Assembly: GCA_022796875.1 (NCBI GenBank)
Contig: JAAWJJ010000031.1
Location: 1 to 39,462 of the forward strand
Source: Eubacterium sp.
Lineage (GTDB): Bacteria > Bacillota > Clostridia > Lachnospirales > Lachnospiraceae
Direction of reading: 5' to 3'
DNA length: 39,462 bases
A model generated the notes under the pieces. It was not told the origin of the DNA. It was given only the letters and a program-made list of their open reading frames with translations, and made no database searches. Position 1 is the stretch's first letter. Each line of letters begins with the position of its first letter. This document shows, piece after piece, positions 17,777 through 25,497 of this stretch. The position numbers were made by a program, and so were the translations under genes.

Positions 17777-18831
17777 CGTACTTTCCGGAAGCAACGCTTC
17801 AAATGGAAGTCCATGACCGCCGTACTGTACAGCCGGATCATTTCATCTATAAATTCCAGGCGGTAAATGCCGCCGGGTTCCATACTTTCTTCGTTCATTT
17901 TCCTGCCGAGTTCCGATAAAATCTCTTTTAACTGGCCCCTGGCGTCCTCTCCGCCAATCAGGTAAAATTTCGCGCAGTTAATCGCGGCGCGCTGGTACTG
18001 CGTATTTTTCTGATTGATCTCGAACAGAATATCATCCATATTCTGAAACGCGTCGATCACCTGATGGATATAACTGTAAACCAGCTCTTCGGCCCTTTCT
18101 TTCTCTATTCCCGGATTTCCGCCAGGTCTGCGCTGGCTTTTTCCGTATAACTTTTGCTCCTGCTTTTGCTTTCCAGCCTTTCTACAATTTCCGGCCGTAA
18201 CTTCGATACGTTATCCGAAGTCAGCAGGCGGTGATAGGCTTTATCCACAATATTTTCTATATAATCGTTAAACAAAACGTCCATAATTTCCGCCGGCGTT
18301 TTATATCTGGTCAGTTCGTCAATATAGTGCTTGATGCTGGAATTTAAGTTTTTCAAACCGGTAATCAGCATATCGGTATTTTCCACAATGGACAGCAGCA
18401 CAATGCCCGGATTTTCGGTATTGCCGCGCACCAGGCTGTATATCGTATAAATATATCCCTGATCCTCGATTTGCTTCCCCTCGGCAATATCCAGAAGCGT
18501 TTTGATAATCTTTACGGCGTATTCTTTAAAATTGGCCCGCTGCACATAGCTTTTATCCGTTTCCACTTCAAGCATCCATAGTATTCCAGCTTGCGGATCA
18601 TCCAGTTTGCCTTGTCCCTGGCCGATTTTCCTTCGATCTCTTCCTCGAGCAGGTCGGCCGCCTGCGCCTGCTCGAAATAATACGGCAGTTCCTCTGCAAG
18701 AACGTCCCTCTCCACGCCGAAACTGAGCTGATGGTTCATCACCGAAAACAGCTTGCAGATACAGTCCCAGTATACCGTTTTGTTTGGAGATGCCAACGGC
18801 ACAAAAAATGTTCGTCAACGACGCGAAACAT
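17773..18831 (-). pseudogene. Wadjet JetA-like gene, three frameshifts
   Basis: Starts at an ATG at 18831 with AAAAAGGAG 8 bases upstream and begins MFRVVDEHF. A lost base in the A6 run at 18803-18808 moves the reading to ASPNKTVYWDCICKLF; a second loss near 18573-18576 moves it to LEVETDKSYVQRANF; a third near 18105-18110 moves it to IEKERAEELVYSYIHQVIDA. Each break is repaired by adding one base. The rebuilt roughly 350 residues match the JetA (former DUF5716) pattern, including the FQNMDDILFEINQKNTQYQR segment. JetA is the kleisin-like subunit of the Wadjet SMC anti-plasmid complex. No JetB, JetC or JetD is nearby and the 3' end is missing, so it is an orphan relic. Confidence 0.72.
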
Positions 18832-18877
18832 GTGATTGGCTCCTTTTTATAAATAAATTCTCTTTTACCCCTGTCTG

Positions 18878-19155
18878 TCAGCAATAATAACTGATTTCCC
18901 CAAAATATTCATACCATTTATTTATTACATCAGAACTCCGGGCCTCTATCATGCGCATCATATTCCTTAAAGTTCTCTCAGGAATTTTTGATTTATTATG
19001 ACATAAAAACACTTTCCACTTTTCGTTATCCAAATTTTTGTCGCATTTGCAGATGGATTTCCTCTTGATATATGAACATGTACAGGTTCCAATGGTTTAT
19101 TTTCATTCGTCCAAAAATAAACCCAATAGGAACCAAATCTAAATATTTGAGGCAT
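18878..19155 (-). pseudogene. DUF4160 gene with a frameshift
   Basis: The ATG at 19155 follows GGAGG inside the end of the DUF2442 gene. The first frame (MPQIFRFGSYWVYFW, then PVHVHISRG) has the DUF4160 start and its conserved HVH motif, but stops at 18967. Adding one base in the A5 run at 19015-19019 continues the protein as FLCHNKSKIPERTL and then IEARSSDVINKWYEYFGEI to a stop at 18878, the usual DUF4160 end. DUF4160 and DUF2442 are frequent partners, sometimes predicted to be toxin-antitoxin pairs; the activity is not shown. The JetA relic begins 46 bases downstream. Confidence 0.7.
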
Positions 19156-19411
19156 TGTCAAAGCCTCCCTCCTGCGAAAATTCCATAATTAAATGCGATG
19201 TAGACTCTATAATCTCCTGAAATTTCTCAATATCTGCATCAGAATAAGCATATATATCTTCCCATTTATATTCCGGAAGCCAGCAAGTAGCATGGCGAAA
19301 ACACACTTTTTCATCCGGTGTTTCAATATATACCTTTACCCTCCCATCCGGCTTCATCTCAGAATGTGTGATCTCTGTATCATCGTTAAGCGTCATATAC
19401 GGATACATCAT
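19139..19411 (-). CDS. DUF2442 domain protein
   Basis: 90 residues. The pattern of a short strand-rich start, KVYIETPDE, a central WLPEYKWEDI and a C-terminal helix fits DUF2442, the usual partner of DUF4160. It starts with tandem ATG codons at 19411 and 19408 after GGAGGG. Its end overlaps the start of DUF4160, so the pair is translationally coupled. It is intact while its partner is frameshifted. An antitoxin role is only inferred from family pairing. Confidence 0.7.
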   Translation of the reverse strand: MMYPYMTLNDDTEITHSEMKPDGRVKVYIETPDEKVCFRHATCWLPEYKWEDIYAYSDADIEKFQEIIESTSHLIMEFSQEGGFDNASNI

Positions 19412-19468
19412 ACTACCACCCTCCTGTTTTCCTAATCGATTTTATATGTGAAATCTCTCCATGAGCCT

Positions 19469-19496
19469 ATTATATCAGAAAATTATGATGTGTAAA
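19469..19496 (-). promoter_or_regulatory. Promoter for the DUF2442/DUF4160 pair
   Basis: On the minus strand TTTACA (19491-19496) and TATAAT (19469-19474) with 16 bases between. The -35 lies inside the outer stem of the terminator of the gene before it. Confidence 0.5.
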
Positions 19497-19542
19497 TAAA
19501 CTTTTCACCTCCGTATCTCAACAGGTGAAAAGCTTATTTATA
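19491..19542 (-). terminator. Long hairpin ending the DUF1835 gene
   Basis: Arms CTTTTCACCT (19501-19510) and AGGTGAAAAG (19523-19532) pair perfectly around a 12-base loop. After one mismatch the stem continues for about nine more A-T rich pairs (19491-19499 with 19534-19542). No long T-run follows, but the stem is strong and lies 34 bases past the stop. Confidence 0.6.
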
Positions 19543-19575
19543 ATGGAAATGCAAAGCAAACTACAGACTATCTTT

Positions 19576-20490
19576 TCATCCTGCCATACAAATCAGCCTT
19601 TTATATTTACTAACGGAATCCCGGACAACTGTGATCTTTCCCTGACGGATAAAATGTTCGATCCTCCGGGCATACCACCAGTCCCCGACGCCGATCTGAT
19701 AACTTCCCAAAATGTCGCCGATCAGCCTCGCTTCCACGATGGGTTCTTTCGTAAGCTTCTCCCAGATCGGAAAATCATAAAAATCTTCCGGAACCCCGAC
19801 GACCCGACCGTTTACTACGGCGCGCAAAGGACTGTTATCCTCCGCAAGTTTCTTCCAAAAAGCAGCATACATCCGGATCTCTTTTTGGGTCAATTCCTTT
19901 TCATAATGCAAAAATGCCGCAAATTCCTCTGCAGCCACTTCTCCCCAATTCTGGCGGCACACGATAGAGTCCGGGCAAATATTATATTCCGGCAGTTTTA
20001 CGGCACAGACCTTATTTTCGTATTTTTGAAGCATAGTGCACAAACTATATAAACCGCACCGGGAATACGGCGCGTCGCTGTACCATATCCGAACCGTTTC
20101 CCCATCTTTTAAATAGTTTTCCAAACGCGTCCTCTCATTTATATAAGCGTCCGCTGCGCGTTTCAACTCCGCATCTGTTTCCGGATCCGTTTCCCACTGT
20201 CCCTGCGCATACAGCGAATAAATCAGTTCCCGGCGGTATCGGCTGTCTGCCGCTTCTCTGATATCCCCGATATCCAGCATAAATGCAAGACATACGACTT
20301 CTTCCGCCGTTCCCGGAATCCAACCTGTATTCTGTTTTTCCGAAATCCGGCTCGCCATCTCTTTCTCCGGAATTTTCTTTTTCCCAGCGATCCATACAGC
20401 CGTAGGGCCGTCCGTTTTTCCGATGATCACGGTAGATTTCGCCGCTTTCATAGCGCCTGCTTCGCTTTCTCCGAAGAGTACTTCTATCAT
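19576..20490 (-). CDS. DUF1835/DUF3658-type protein
   Basis: About 304 residues. The N-terminus MIEVLFGESEAGAMKAA is the DUF1835 start, and the C-terminal part with PIVEARLIGDILG, VGDWWYARRIEHFI and GKITVV matches the DUF3658-like end. The family is found across Firmicutes, soluble, without known activity. I start at the second ATG (20490), 7 bases after GGAGG; the first at 20493 is also possible. It is a single gene with its own promoter and terminator. Confidence 0.75.
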   Translation of the reverse strand: MIEVLFGESEAGAMKAAKSTVIIGKTDGPTAVWIAGKKKIPEKEMASRISEKQNTGWIPGTAEEVVCLAFMLDIGDIREAADSRYRRELIYSLYAQGQWETDPETDAELKRAADAYINERTRLENYLKDGETVRIWYSDAPYSRCGLYSLCTMLQKYENKVCAVKLPEYNICPDSIVCRQNWGEVAAEEFAAFLHYEKELTQKEIRMYAAFWKKLAEDNSPLRAVVNGRVVGVPEDFYDFPIWEKLTKEPIVEARLIGDILGSYQIGVGDWWYARRIEHFIRQGKITVVRDSVSKYKRLICMAG

Positions 20491-20539
20491 CATCTGTCCT
20501 CCGTCAAAATTTTATACAACACAATCGGCTTTTGCCTTT

Positions 20540-20569
20540 ATTATAATAACGATCTGAGTCTTTCCGCAA
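20540..20569 (-). promoter_or_regulatory. Promoter for the DUF1835 gene
   Basis: TTGCGG (20564-20569) and TATAAT (20540-20545) on the minus strand, 18 bases apart, about 50 bases before the start codon. Confidence 0.5.
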
Positions 20570-20625
20570 CATTCAAATTTAAATGAGGCCATTTTTAAGA
20601 AATCGGCAAAACTAACTGCAATCTC

Positions 20626-21258
20626 TTATTTCCTGCGCTCATATCCCATAACGCTCACTGCCATAGAAACGCCGAAAATAAAAACTGTCAGCAAGCCTGC
20701 GATTCCAAAATAAGAAGACAGCGTCCTGGTCATCACAGAAAATCCGAGGTTATCTTCAAAATATTTTACAACACAAAATATCGGTATAACAATGACAATC
20801 CCCATTGTCTGCGCAGATTGTACTCCAAACCAATAAGTTAACGGCAGACAGATCCCCGTCCAAATCAGCGGCAAAAATACGGATATAAAAATTGCAAGCC
20901 GCCAAACGGAAAAATCAAAACTCTGGGATATAACGCCGGACAAAAGATTCAAAACGACACTTCCCAAAAAACTGATGCCCAATGTGCAAATGACGGAAAT
21001 ATACTTACTCGCCACGACAGAAATCCCGCTAAGCGGCATTGCCATCTGATATTTTTTCCAATGCGCCTTTTCATCACTGATTAAACTCATAACATTCTGT
21101 ATTCCAATACATATAGCAAACAAAACAGAGGCGATCAATCCCCCGTATCTCCCGCCGCTAAAAATCAGCAAAGCGGAAAATCCGACTGCAATCGCTATTG
21201 TCTTCTTATCCACACATTTACAAAAAACAGAAAAATCCTTATAAATCAGTCCTTTCAT
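20626..21258 (-). CDS. ABC-2 type transporter permease
   Basis: About 210 residues with six hydrophobic helices and a short cytoplasmic start MKGLIYKDF, typical of the small ABC-2 permeases paired with GntR-regulated ATPases. The ATG at 21258 follows AGGAG; the longer open frame to 21318 lies inside the ATPase gene. The start comes right after the ATPase stop (one base apart), so the two are coupled. It is the last gene of a GntR-ATPase-permease operon; the substrate is unknown. Confidence 0.88.
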   Translation of the reverse strand: MKGLIYKDFSVFCKCVDKKTIAIAVGFSALLIFSGGRYGGLIASVLFAICIGIQNVMSLISDEKAHWKKYQMAMPLSGISVVASKYISVICTLGISFLGSVVLNLLSGVISQSFDFSVWRLAIFISVFLPLIWTGICLPLTYWFGVQSAQTMGIVIVIPIFCVVKYFEDNLGFSVMTRTLSSYFGIAGLLTVFIFGVSMAVSVMGYERRK

Positions 21259-21259
21259 G

Positions 21260-22117
21260 TTATATCTCCTCTTTCCTCCTGTAAAAAAGCATAATATCTT
21301 CCAACGTTGCAGAATCAACGATAATATCCCTGTATTTCCTCTTCATTGCCTCCTTATTACGCACAAGACATTCCATGCTCATTTTTGTATCCCTGCAAAT
21401 GATATAATCTTCCGGAGAAACCAACGCAAAATCTTCCCTGCTGCATCTCATAATCCCATAACCGTATACCAGCTCGTCCTTTTGCTCTTCAAAAATAATT
21501 TTCCCCTGATGTATGAAAACAACATAATCCGCAATCTTCTGGATATCCGATATGATATGTGAAGAAAAGAAAACAGAGCGTTCTTCATCCTGTATAAATT
21601 CCAAAAACAGATCCAGCATTTCATCACGGGCCATCGGATCAAGCCCGGCCGTTGCCTCATCCAGAATCAGCAATTTGGGATTATGCGACAACGCGCTGAT
21701 TACGGAAAGCTTCATCTTCATCCCCCTTGAAAAAGAGCCAATCGGTTTGTGTTCCGGCAAATCAAATTTTTTCAGATATTGATGATACAGGCCGCTGTCC
21801 CAGGATTTATAAACGCCGGAAAGTATTTTTTCAATATTATTTACCGTAAATACGTCATGAAAATTACATTCTTCAAATACAACGCCTATATTCTCTTTTA
21901 CGGAACAGTCGTAATGATCCTTCCCGAAAACTTTTATTTCTCCGCTGTCTTTTTTCAGTTCATTTAATATCAGGTTAATCGTCGACGTTTTCCCCGCTCC
22001 GTTTTCCCCAATAAAGCCGACGATTCTTCCCTTTGGAACACAAAAAGAAACATGATCTAACTTAAAATCCGCAAATTTTTTGCACAAATCTTTTACTGCG
22101 ATACAGTTTTCTTCCAT
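21260..22117 (-). CDS. ABC transporter ATP-binding protein
   Basis: About 285 residues. Walker A is GENGAGKTS, the signature is FSRGMKMKL (a less common form seen in ABC-2 ATPases of the YtrB/BcrA type), Walker B is LLILDEATAGLDP, and the switch is SSHIISD. A C-terminal extension of about 75 residues follows the nucleotide-binding fold. I start at the ATG at 22117 after GGGAGG; an earlier frame reaches 22135 inside the GntR gene. It works with the permease that follows and is probably repressed by the GntR protein. Confidence 0.93.
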   Translation of the reverse strand: MEENCIAVKDLCKKFADFKLDHVSFCVPKGRIVGFIGENGAGKTSTINLILNELKKDSGEIKVFGKDHYDCSVKENIGVVFEECNFHDVFTVNNIEKILSGVYKSWDSGLYHQYLKKFDLPEHKPIGSFSRGMKMKLSVISALSHNPKLLILDEATAGLDPMARDEMLDLFLEFIQDEERSVFFSSHIISDIQKIADYVVFIHQGKIIFEEQKDELVYGYGIMRCSREDFALVSPEDYIICRDTKMSMECLVRNKEAMKRKYRDIIVDSATLEDIMLFYRRKEEI

Positions 22118-22131
22118 GGTCTTACCTCCCG

Positions 22132-22503
22132 TCATTCCTCATAAAATAATTTAAGAATACCAGACATCTGCTCATAGGAAATACCATGCGCCTTACCAAC
22201 CTCAGCCGTTTTCTGCAGCAGTTCCTCCGCTATCCTCAACTGTTCCTCCCGGATAAATTCCCGATTAGGGGAAGCCACAAAACTGCCTTTTCCCGATACG
22301 GTTTCAATAAATCCATCTCTGGTCAGATCTTCATATGCTCTCTGCACCGTAATCACGCTGATATGCAAATCCTTTGCCAACGCACGCATAGACGGCAGCA
22401 TCTCGCCCGCCGTCAACGTCCCGTTCATAATCAGTTTCTTTATCTGTATACAGATTTGTTCATAAATCGGTTTCTCGCTGCTATTGCTGATCAGTATTTC
22501 CAC
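22132..22503 (-). CDS. GntR-family repressor (YtrA-like)
   Basis: 123 residues. The winged helix covers about 10-75, with LHISVITVQRAYEDLTRDGF and then the wing GKGSFVA. A short helical tail replaces the large ligand domain of other GntR groups, as in the YtrA subfamily that controls ABC operons. It starts with GTG after AGGGGAAG. It is first in the operon, and a palindromic operator overlaps its own promoter, so it should repress itself and the transporter until an inducing compound is met. Confidence 0.93.
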   Translation of the reverse strand: MEILISNSSEKPIYEQICIQIKKLIMNGTLTAGEMLPSMRALAKDLHISVITVQRAYEDLTRDGFIETVSGKGSFVASPNREFIREEQLRIAEELLQKTAEVGKAHGISYEQMSGILKLFYEE

Positions 22504-22534
22504 TTTACTTCCCCTGTTTCGTATTATGTGTGCT

Positions 22535-22561
22535 TACTGTACTTGTTTGATAAGTACAGTA
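22535..22561 (-). promoter_or_regulatory. GntR operator palindrome
   Basis: TACTGTACTT and AAGTACAGTA form perfect 10-base arms around a 7-base spacer. One arm overlaps the -10 box of the GntR promoter, the classical position for repression. Position and symmetry make the adjacent GntR protein the obvious ligand. Confidence 0.75.
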
Positions 22562-22586
22562 TATGTATAAAAATCTTTTTTGTCAA
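22558..22586 (-). promoter_or_regulatory. Sigma-A promoter of the GntR-ABC operon
   Basis: A perfect TTGACA (22581-22586) and TATACT (22558-22563) on the minus strand with 17 bases between them. Without the repressor this should be a strong promoter. Confidence 0.8.
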
Positions 22587-22599
22587 TAGAAAAATTTTA

Positions 22600-23262
22600 T
22601 CAACACCGCACGCGCCGGATGCAATATTCCCGCATAAACTCTGTCATTTTTTCATCATCCCCCGTTTCATAAAACGCAACCAGCATTTCTTTAAATGTTT
22701 CCAGTTTCTCAATTGGAACCTGAAAGATTCCTATATTATTTTCAATCAGCACTTTGTTGGCCATCAACTGCGCTACCCGTTTGTTTCCGTCTATAAACAT
22801 CTGTGTCCGCGCAATATAACAAAAATATTTTAACGCTTTTAATTCCACGTCGTCTATCTGTTCGATCTTTTCCATGGTATCCATAATTACGCCTGTATGC
22901 GGCATCTCAGGTTCCCATGACGTACCGCCAATCTGTACCGGAATTGCTCTTATTTCACCTGCATAATGAAACAATAATTCCCCGACGATCTTATCCAACT
23001 CTCTAAGCAGCATCAAATTATTACTATACTCAAGATTGTCTAACAAAAAATTCCAGGCACGCTTCATATTTATTACAAACAGCACTTCTTCCGTTTTTGT
23101 CGTTGTAGGCGCGTTAGCAAGAATCGCCTCCGTTTTTGGAAATGTAGTTCCTAATCCTTCGAGATTTGCGCTTTTCCATATACTATCCACCAGCAATCTC
23201 TTTGCCATTTCTATTGCTGTATCTTTCACTCTACCAACCTCCATTGGAATTTCATATATCAT
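22600..23262 (-). CDS. Fic-domain protein with altered active site
   Basis: About 220 residues from the ATG at 23262, 20 bases after the PucR stop; no strong ribosome site is seen, and an ATG at 23244 is an alternative. An N-terminal helix carries SANLEG (residues 31-36), the (S/T)xxxE(G/N) motif that blocks the ATP site in class II Fic proteins. The Fic core motif normally reads HPFxDGNKR; here it is QMFIDGNKR (154-162), so the catalytic histidine is replaced by glutamine while the anion-binding and ATP-contacting residues remain. Classical AMP transfer would be lost or changed. The target is unknown. It may be read through from the PucR gene. Confidence 0.85.
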   Translation of the reverse strand: MIYEIPMEVGRVKDTAIEMAKRLLVDSIWKSANLEGLGTTFPKTEAILANAPTTTKTEEVLFVINMKRAWNFLLDNLEYSNNLMLLRELDKIVGELLFHYAGEIRAIPVQIGGTSWEPEMPHTGVIMDTMEKIEQIDDVELKALKYFCYIARTQMFIDGNKRVAQLMANKVLIENNIGIFQVPIEKLETFKEMLVAFYETGDDEKMTEFMREYCIRRVRC

Positions 23263-23282
23263 TTCAAATAGCACAGGCACGG

Positions 23283-24764
23283 TTAAACGAAACCGTTCCG
23301 CAGATGATAGATTCGTACGGACACCGCCAAAGCAAGCACGGTTTCCCTGTCGTTCAAATCGACGCCCGTTATATTCCGGATCTGTGCAACCCTGTATTTT
23401 ATCGTATTGTAATGCACTTTTTCCCCTTTTGCACATTCTGCCATAGTGCTGTATTTCAAATACGTTTCCAGAAATTCCCTGTAACGTGTTCCATACTGCC
23501 TGTCATATTCCATCAGGATAATATATGCCGGATGGTACAGCTCTTCCAGTGAAATCTCGCGGCGGCACAATTCCAGCATATAATCGATAATACTGTCCGC
23601 ATAGCGAACCATACGTTTTTCATCCGAAAAATCGTGTATCATCTCGAATACTTTCGCCGCCTGATTAAAATATTCCGGAAGTTCCTTAATATCCGAAAAA
23701 CAATTGCTGACCGACGCATACAAATGATTCTCCGTTAAAAACTCCGTCAAATCCGCCATCACTTCACTGTCCCTTGCTGCGCACTCCATATAATCGAAAA
23801 GCAATATTCCCCAATCCTCTTTGACCAGAATCGGAACAGAGGAAAACAAGGTGCGGCAGCTTTTCCGCAGACGGACAATATCTAACGGCCGCCTGTATTC
23901 CGACTGGACCAGCACCAGGCACATCCGTTCCGGAAACGCATGCTGCGGCGCGTTTAAGGGAATATAGCGCTGTCCCGCCGTACTTCCTCCCAGCAGATGA
24001 AACATATACTTTTCCTCCGGCGTAGCCATTTCCCAAAGCACATAAAAAGACTGCCTTGCATAAGTATCCAGAATCAGGATCAGCGTTTCAATATACCTGA
24101 GATCCCACGACAGGAACGGCCTGTTCGTATTGTATGTAACCAATGTCCGGATACACTGGTTATTTGTCCACTGATGGCAGTAAATCAGCTCTTCTTTATT
24201 TCCCAGGTTCGCCTTTCTGGCAATCGAATCTCCCAGTTGGGCCGGAGAGGCGCAAAATTCTTTCGTCTTAGCCGTAAGTTTTTTCTGGTCTTTTTGCGGA
24301 ATCGTATTTGCCAGCAAATTCCCTTCTTCGTCAAAAATTGCCAGCGGATTTCCCAGTATATCCGACGCCTGCTCCAGTAACGCCCGCAGGTCGGTTCCCA
24401 GATAAACGCGGTTAAACAGTTCCGATAAAATAGAATTAAACGAGTTCTCAAACAGCACTCCGCAATGCAGCGTACTTTCGATCTGCTCTTTTGTATAATC
24501 CGCATCGATTAAAATAGTGGAACAGGTGCGAAACAGCGGAACCTCCCTCATATTTGTATCGTTTATACAAATATACAGATACATCTCCTCCTCCGGTATC
24601 CGTATTTCCTGTGAGCGGTAAGCGCAAAAAATACGGCTGGAATCAAATTCTGCTTTTTCTCCATCCGTACTTTTCCTTTCATTCTGAATCTTCTGCCTGC
24701 TGTTATAAACGAGCGGATGACAGAAAGATAATATATCCAATACCCGCGATACCGTTGTTCTCAT
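23283..24764 (-). CDS. PucR-family transcriptional regulator
   Basis: 493 residues. A variable N-terminal sensory part (about 1-290) is followed by a GGDEF-like/CdaR-type middle region and a C-terminal PucR helix-turn-helix with HYNTIKYRVAQIRNITGV and the conserved NDRETVLALAVSVRIY tail. Family members usually activate catabolic genes in response to purines, diacids or amino acids. It lies downstream of the TetR gene (16-base gap) and next to the aldehyde/acyl-phosphate operon, which it may regulate. The ATG at 24764 has GGGAA upstream. Confidence 0.88.
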   Translation of the reverse strand: MRTTVSRVLDILSFCHPLVYNSRQKIQNERKSTDGEKAEFDSSRIFCAYRSQEIRIPEEEMYLYICINDTNMREVPLFRTCSTILIDADYTKEQIESTLHCGVLFENSFNSILSELFNRVYLGTDLRALLEQASDILGNPLAIFDEEGNLLANTIPQKDQKKLTAKTKEFCASPAQLGDSIARKANLGNKEELIYCHQWTNNQCIRTLVTYNTNRPFLSWDLRYIETLILILDTYARQSFYVLWEMATPEEKYMFHLLGGSTAGQRYIPLNAPQHAFPERMCLVLVQSEYRRPLDIVRLRKSCRTLFSSVPILVKEDWGILLFDYMECAARDSEVMADLTEFLTENHLYASVSNCFSDIKELPEYFNQAAKVFEMIHDFSDEKRMVRYADSIIDYMLELCRREISLEELYHPAYIILMEYDRQYGTRYREFLETYLKYSTMAECAKGEKVHYNTIKYRVAQIRNITGVDLNDRETVLALAVSVRIYHLRNGFV

Positions 24765-24780
24765 TCATTTTCCCTGCCTG

Positions 24781-25383
24781 TTATAATACTGCATACCTGG
24801 TCTTTAAAAGCCGTATAAATTCCCGGATCATCTCCGCCAGATGCACTTCATCCCATGCTGTCTGCCCTATGGATATCTGGGCCTGCATCCCTCTGTAAAA
24901 CCAGAATATCATTTCTATCACATTGTCAATATTGCAGTCTTTCCGCAGTTCGCCCATAGACAGCGCCTGGTTAAACGCAATCCGTTTCACTTCGATCAAA
25001 ATATTCTGGCATTGCCGGAAGCGTTCCTTTGCCCCGGTCAGGGAATCGCTGGAAAAGTACATCTGCGTACGCAGCTTTTCCATCGTCCGGCCGATTGCCG
25101 TACAGCGATAGAGCACTGCCGCCACTTTGTCAAAAACCGAGTCGTCGGAAAGAAATATGCTTCTTTCAAACTCTTCGTATTTATCACATTCCCTGTTTAC
25201 AATGACCTGAAAAAGATTCTCTTTGTTTTCAAAATGATTGTAAATCGGACTTTTTGAAATATTCGCCGCTTTTGCGATATCGTCCAACTTCGTCGCCTCG
25301 TACCCTTTGGTACAAAACAGTTCCACCGCGCTTTCTATTATCCTGTTTTTCTGTTCTTCCGCATCAACTGTTGATAGTCTCAC
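24781..25383 (-). CDS. TetR-family regulator
   Basis: 200 residues starting with GTG after GGAG. The helix-turn-helix is TKLDDIAKAANISKSPIYNHF; the C-terminal domain is helical and ligand-binding in type. It lies just downstream of the aldehyde dehydrogenase end and upstream of the PucR gene, with its own promoter. It is a candidate repressor of the catabolic operon or of the PucR gene. Confidence 0.92.
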   Translation of the reverse strand: MRLSTVDAEEQKNRIIESAVELFCTKGYEATKLDDIAKAANISKSPIYNHFENKENLFQVIVNRECDKYEEFERSIFLSDDSVFDKVAAVLYRCTAIGRTMEKLRTQMYFSSDSLTGAKERFRQCQNILIEVKRIAFNQALSMGELRKDCNIDNVIEMIFWFYRGMQAQISIGQTAWDEVHLAEMIREFIRLLKTRYAVL

Positions 25384-25422
25384 TGTTTTATCTCCTCTGA
25401 AAATGAGTTCTTACCGGTTTTT

Positions 25423-25452
25423 ATTATAGTATACACCTGGAATTTCTGTCAA
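25423..25452 (-). promoter_or_regulatory. Promoter for the TetR-PucR genes
   Basis: TTGACA (25447-25452) and TATAAT (25423-25428) on the minus strand with an 18-base spacer, about 40 bases before the GTG. Just upstream, ATCCGG/CCGGAT arms could form a weak terminator for the catabolic operon, with a poor T-run. Confidence 0.65.
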
Positions 25453-25497
25453 GAAATCCGGCCGCCTGCAAAAGCAAACGCCCGGATTGTGATTCCC

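Noticed and set aside
15812..18831. A complete Wadjet system (jetABCD) downstream of the JetA relic.
   Set aside because: The genes that follow are an unknown frameshifted gene, DUF3783 and an acidic protein. None shows the JetB, SMC-type JetC or JetD patterns.
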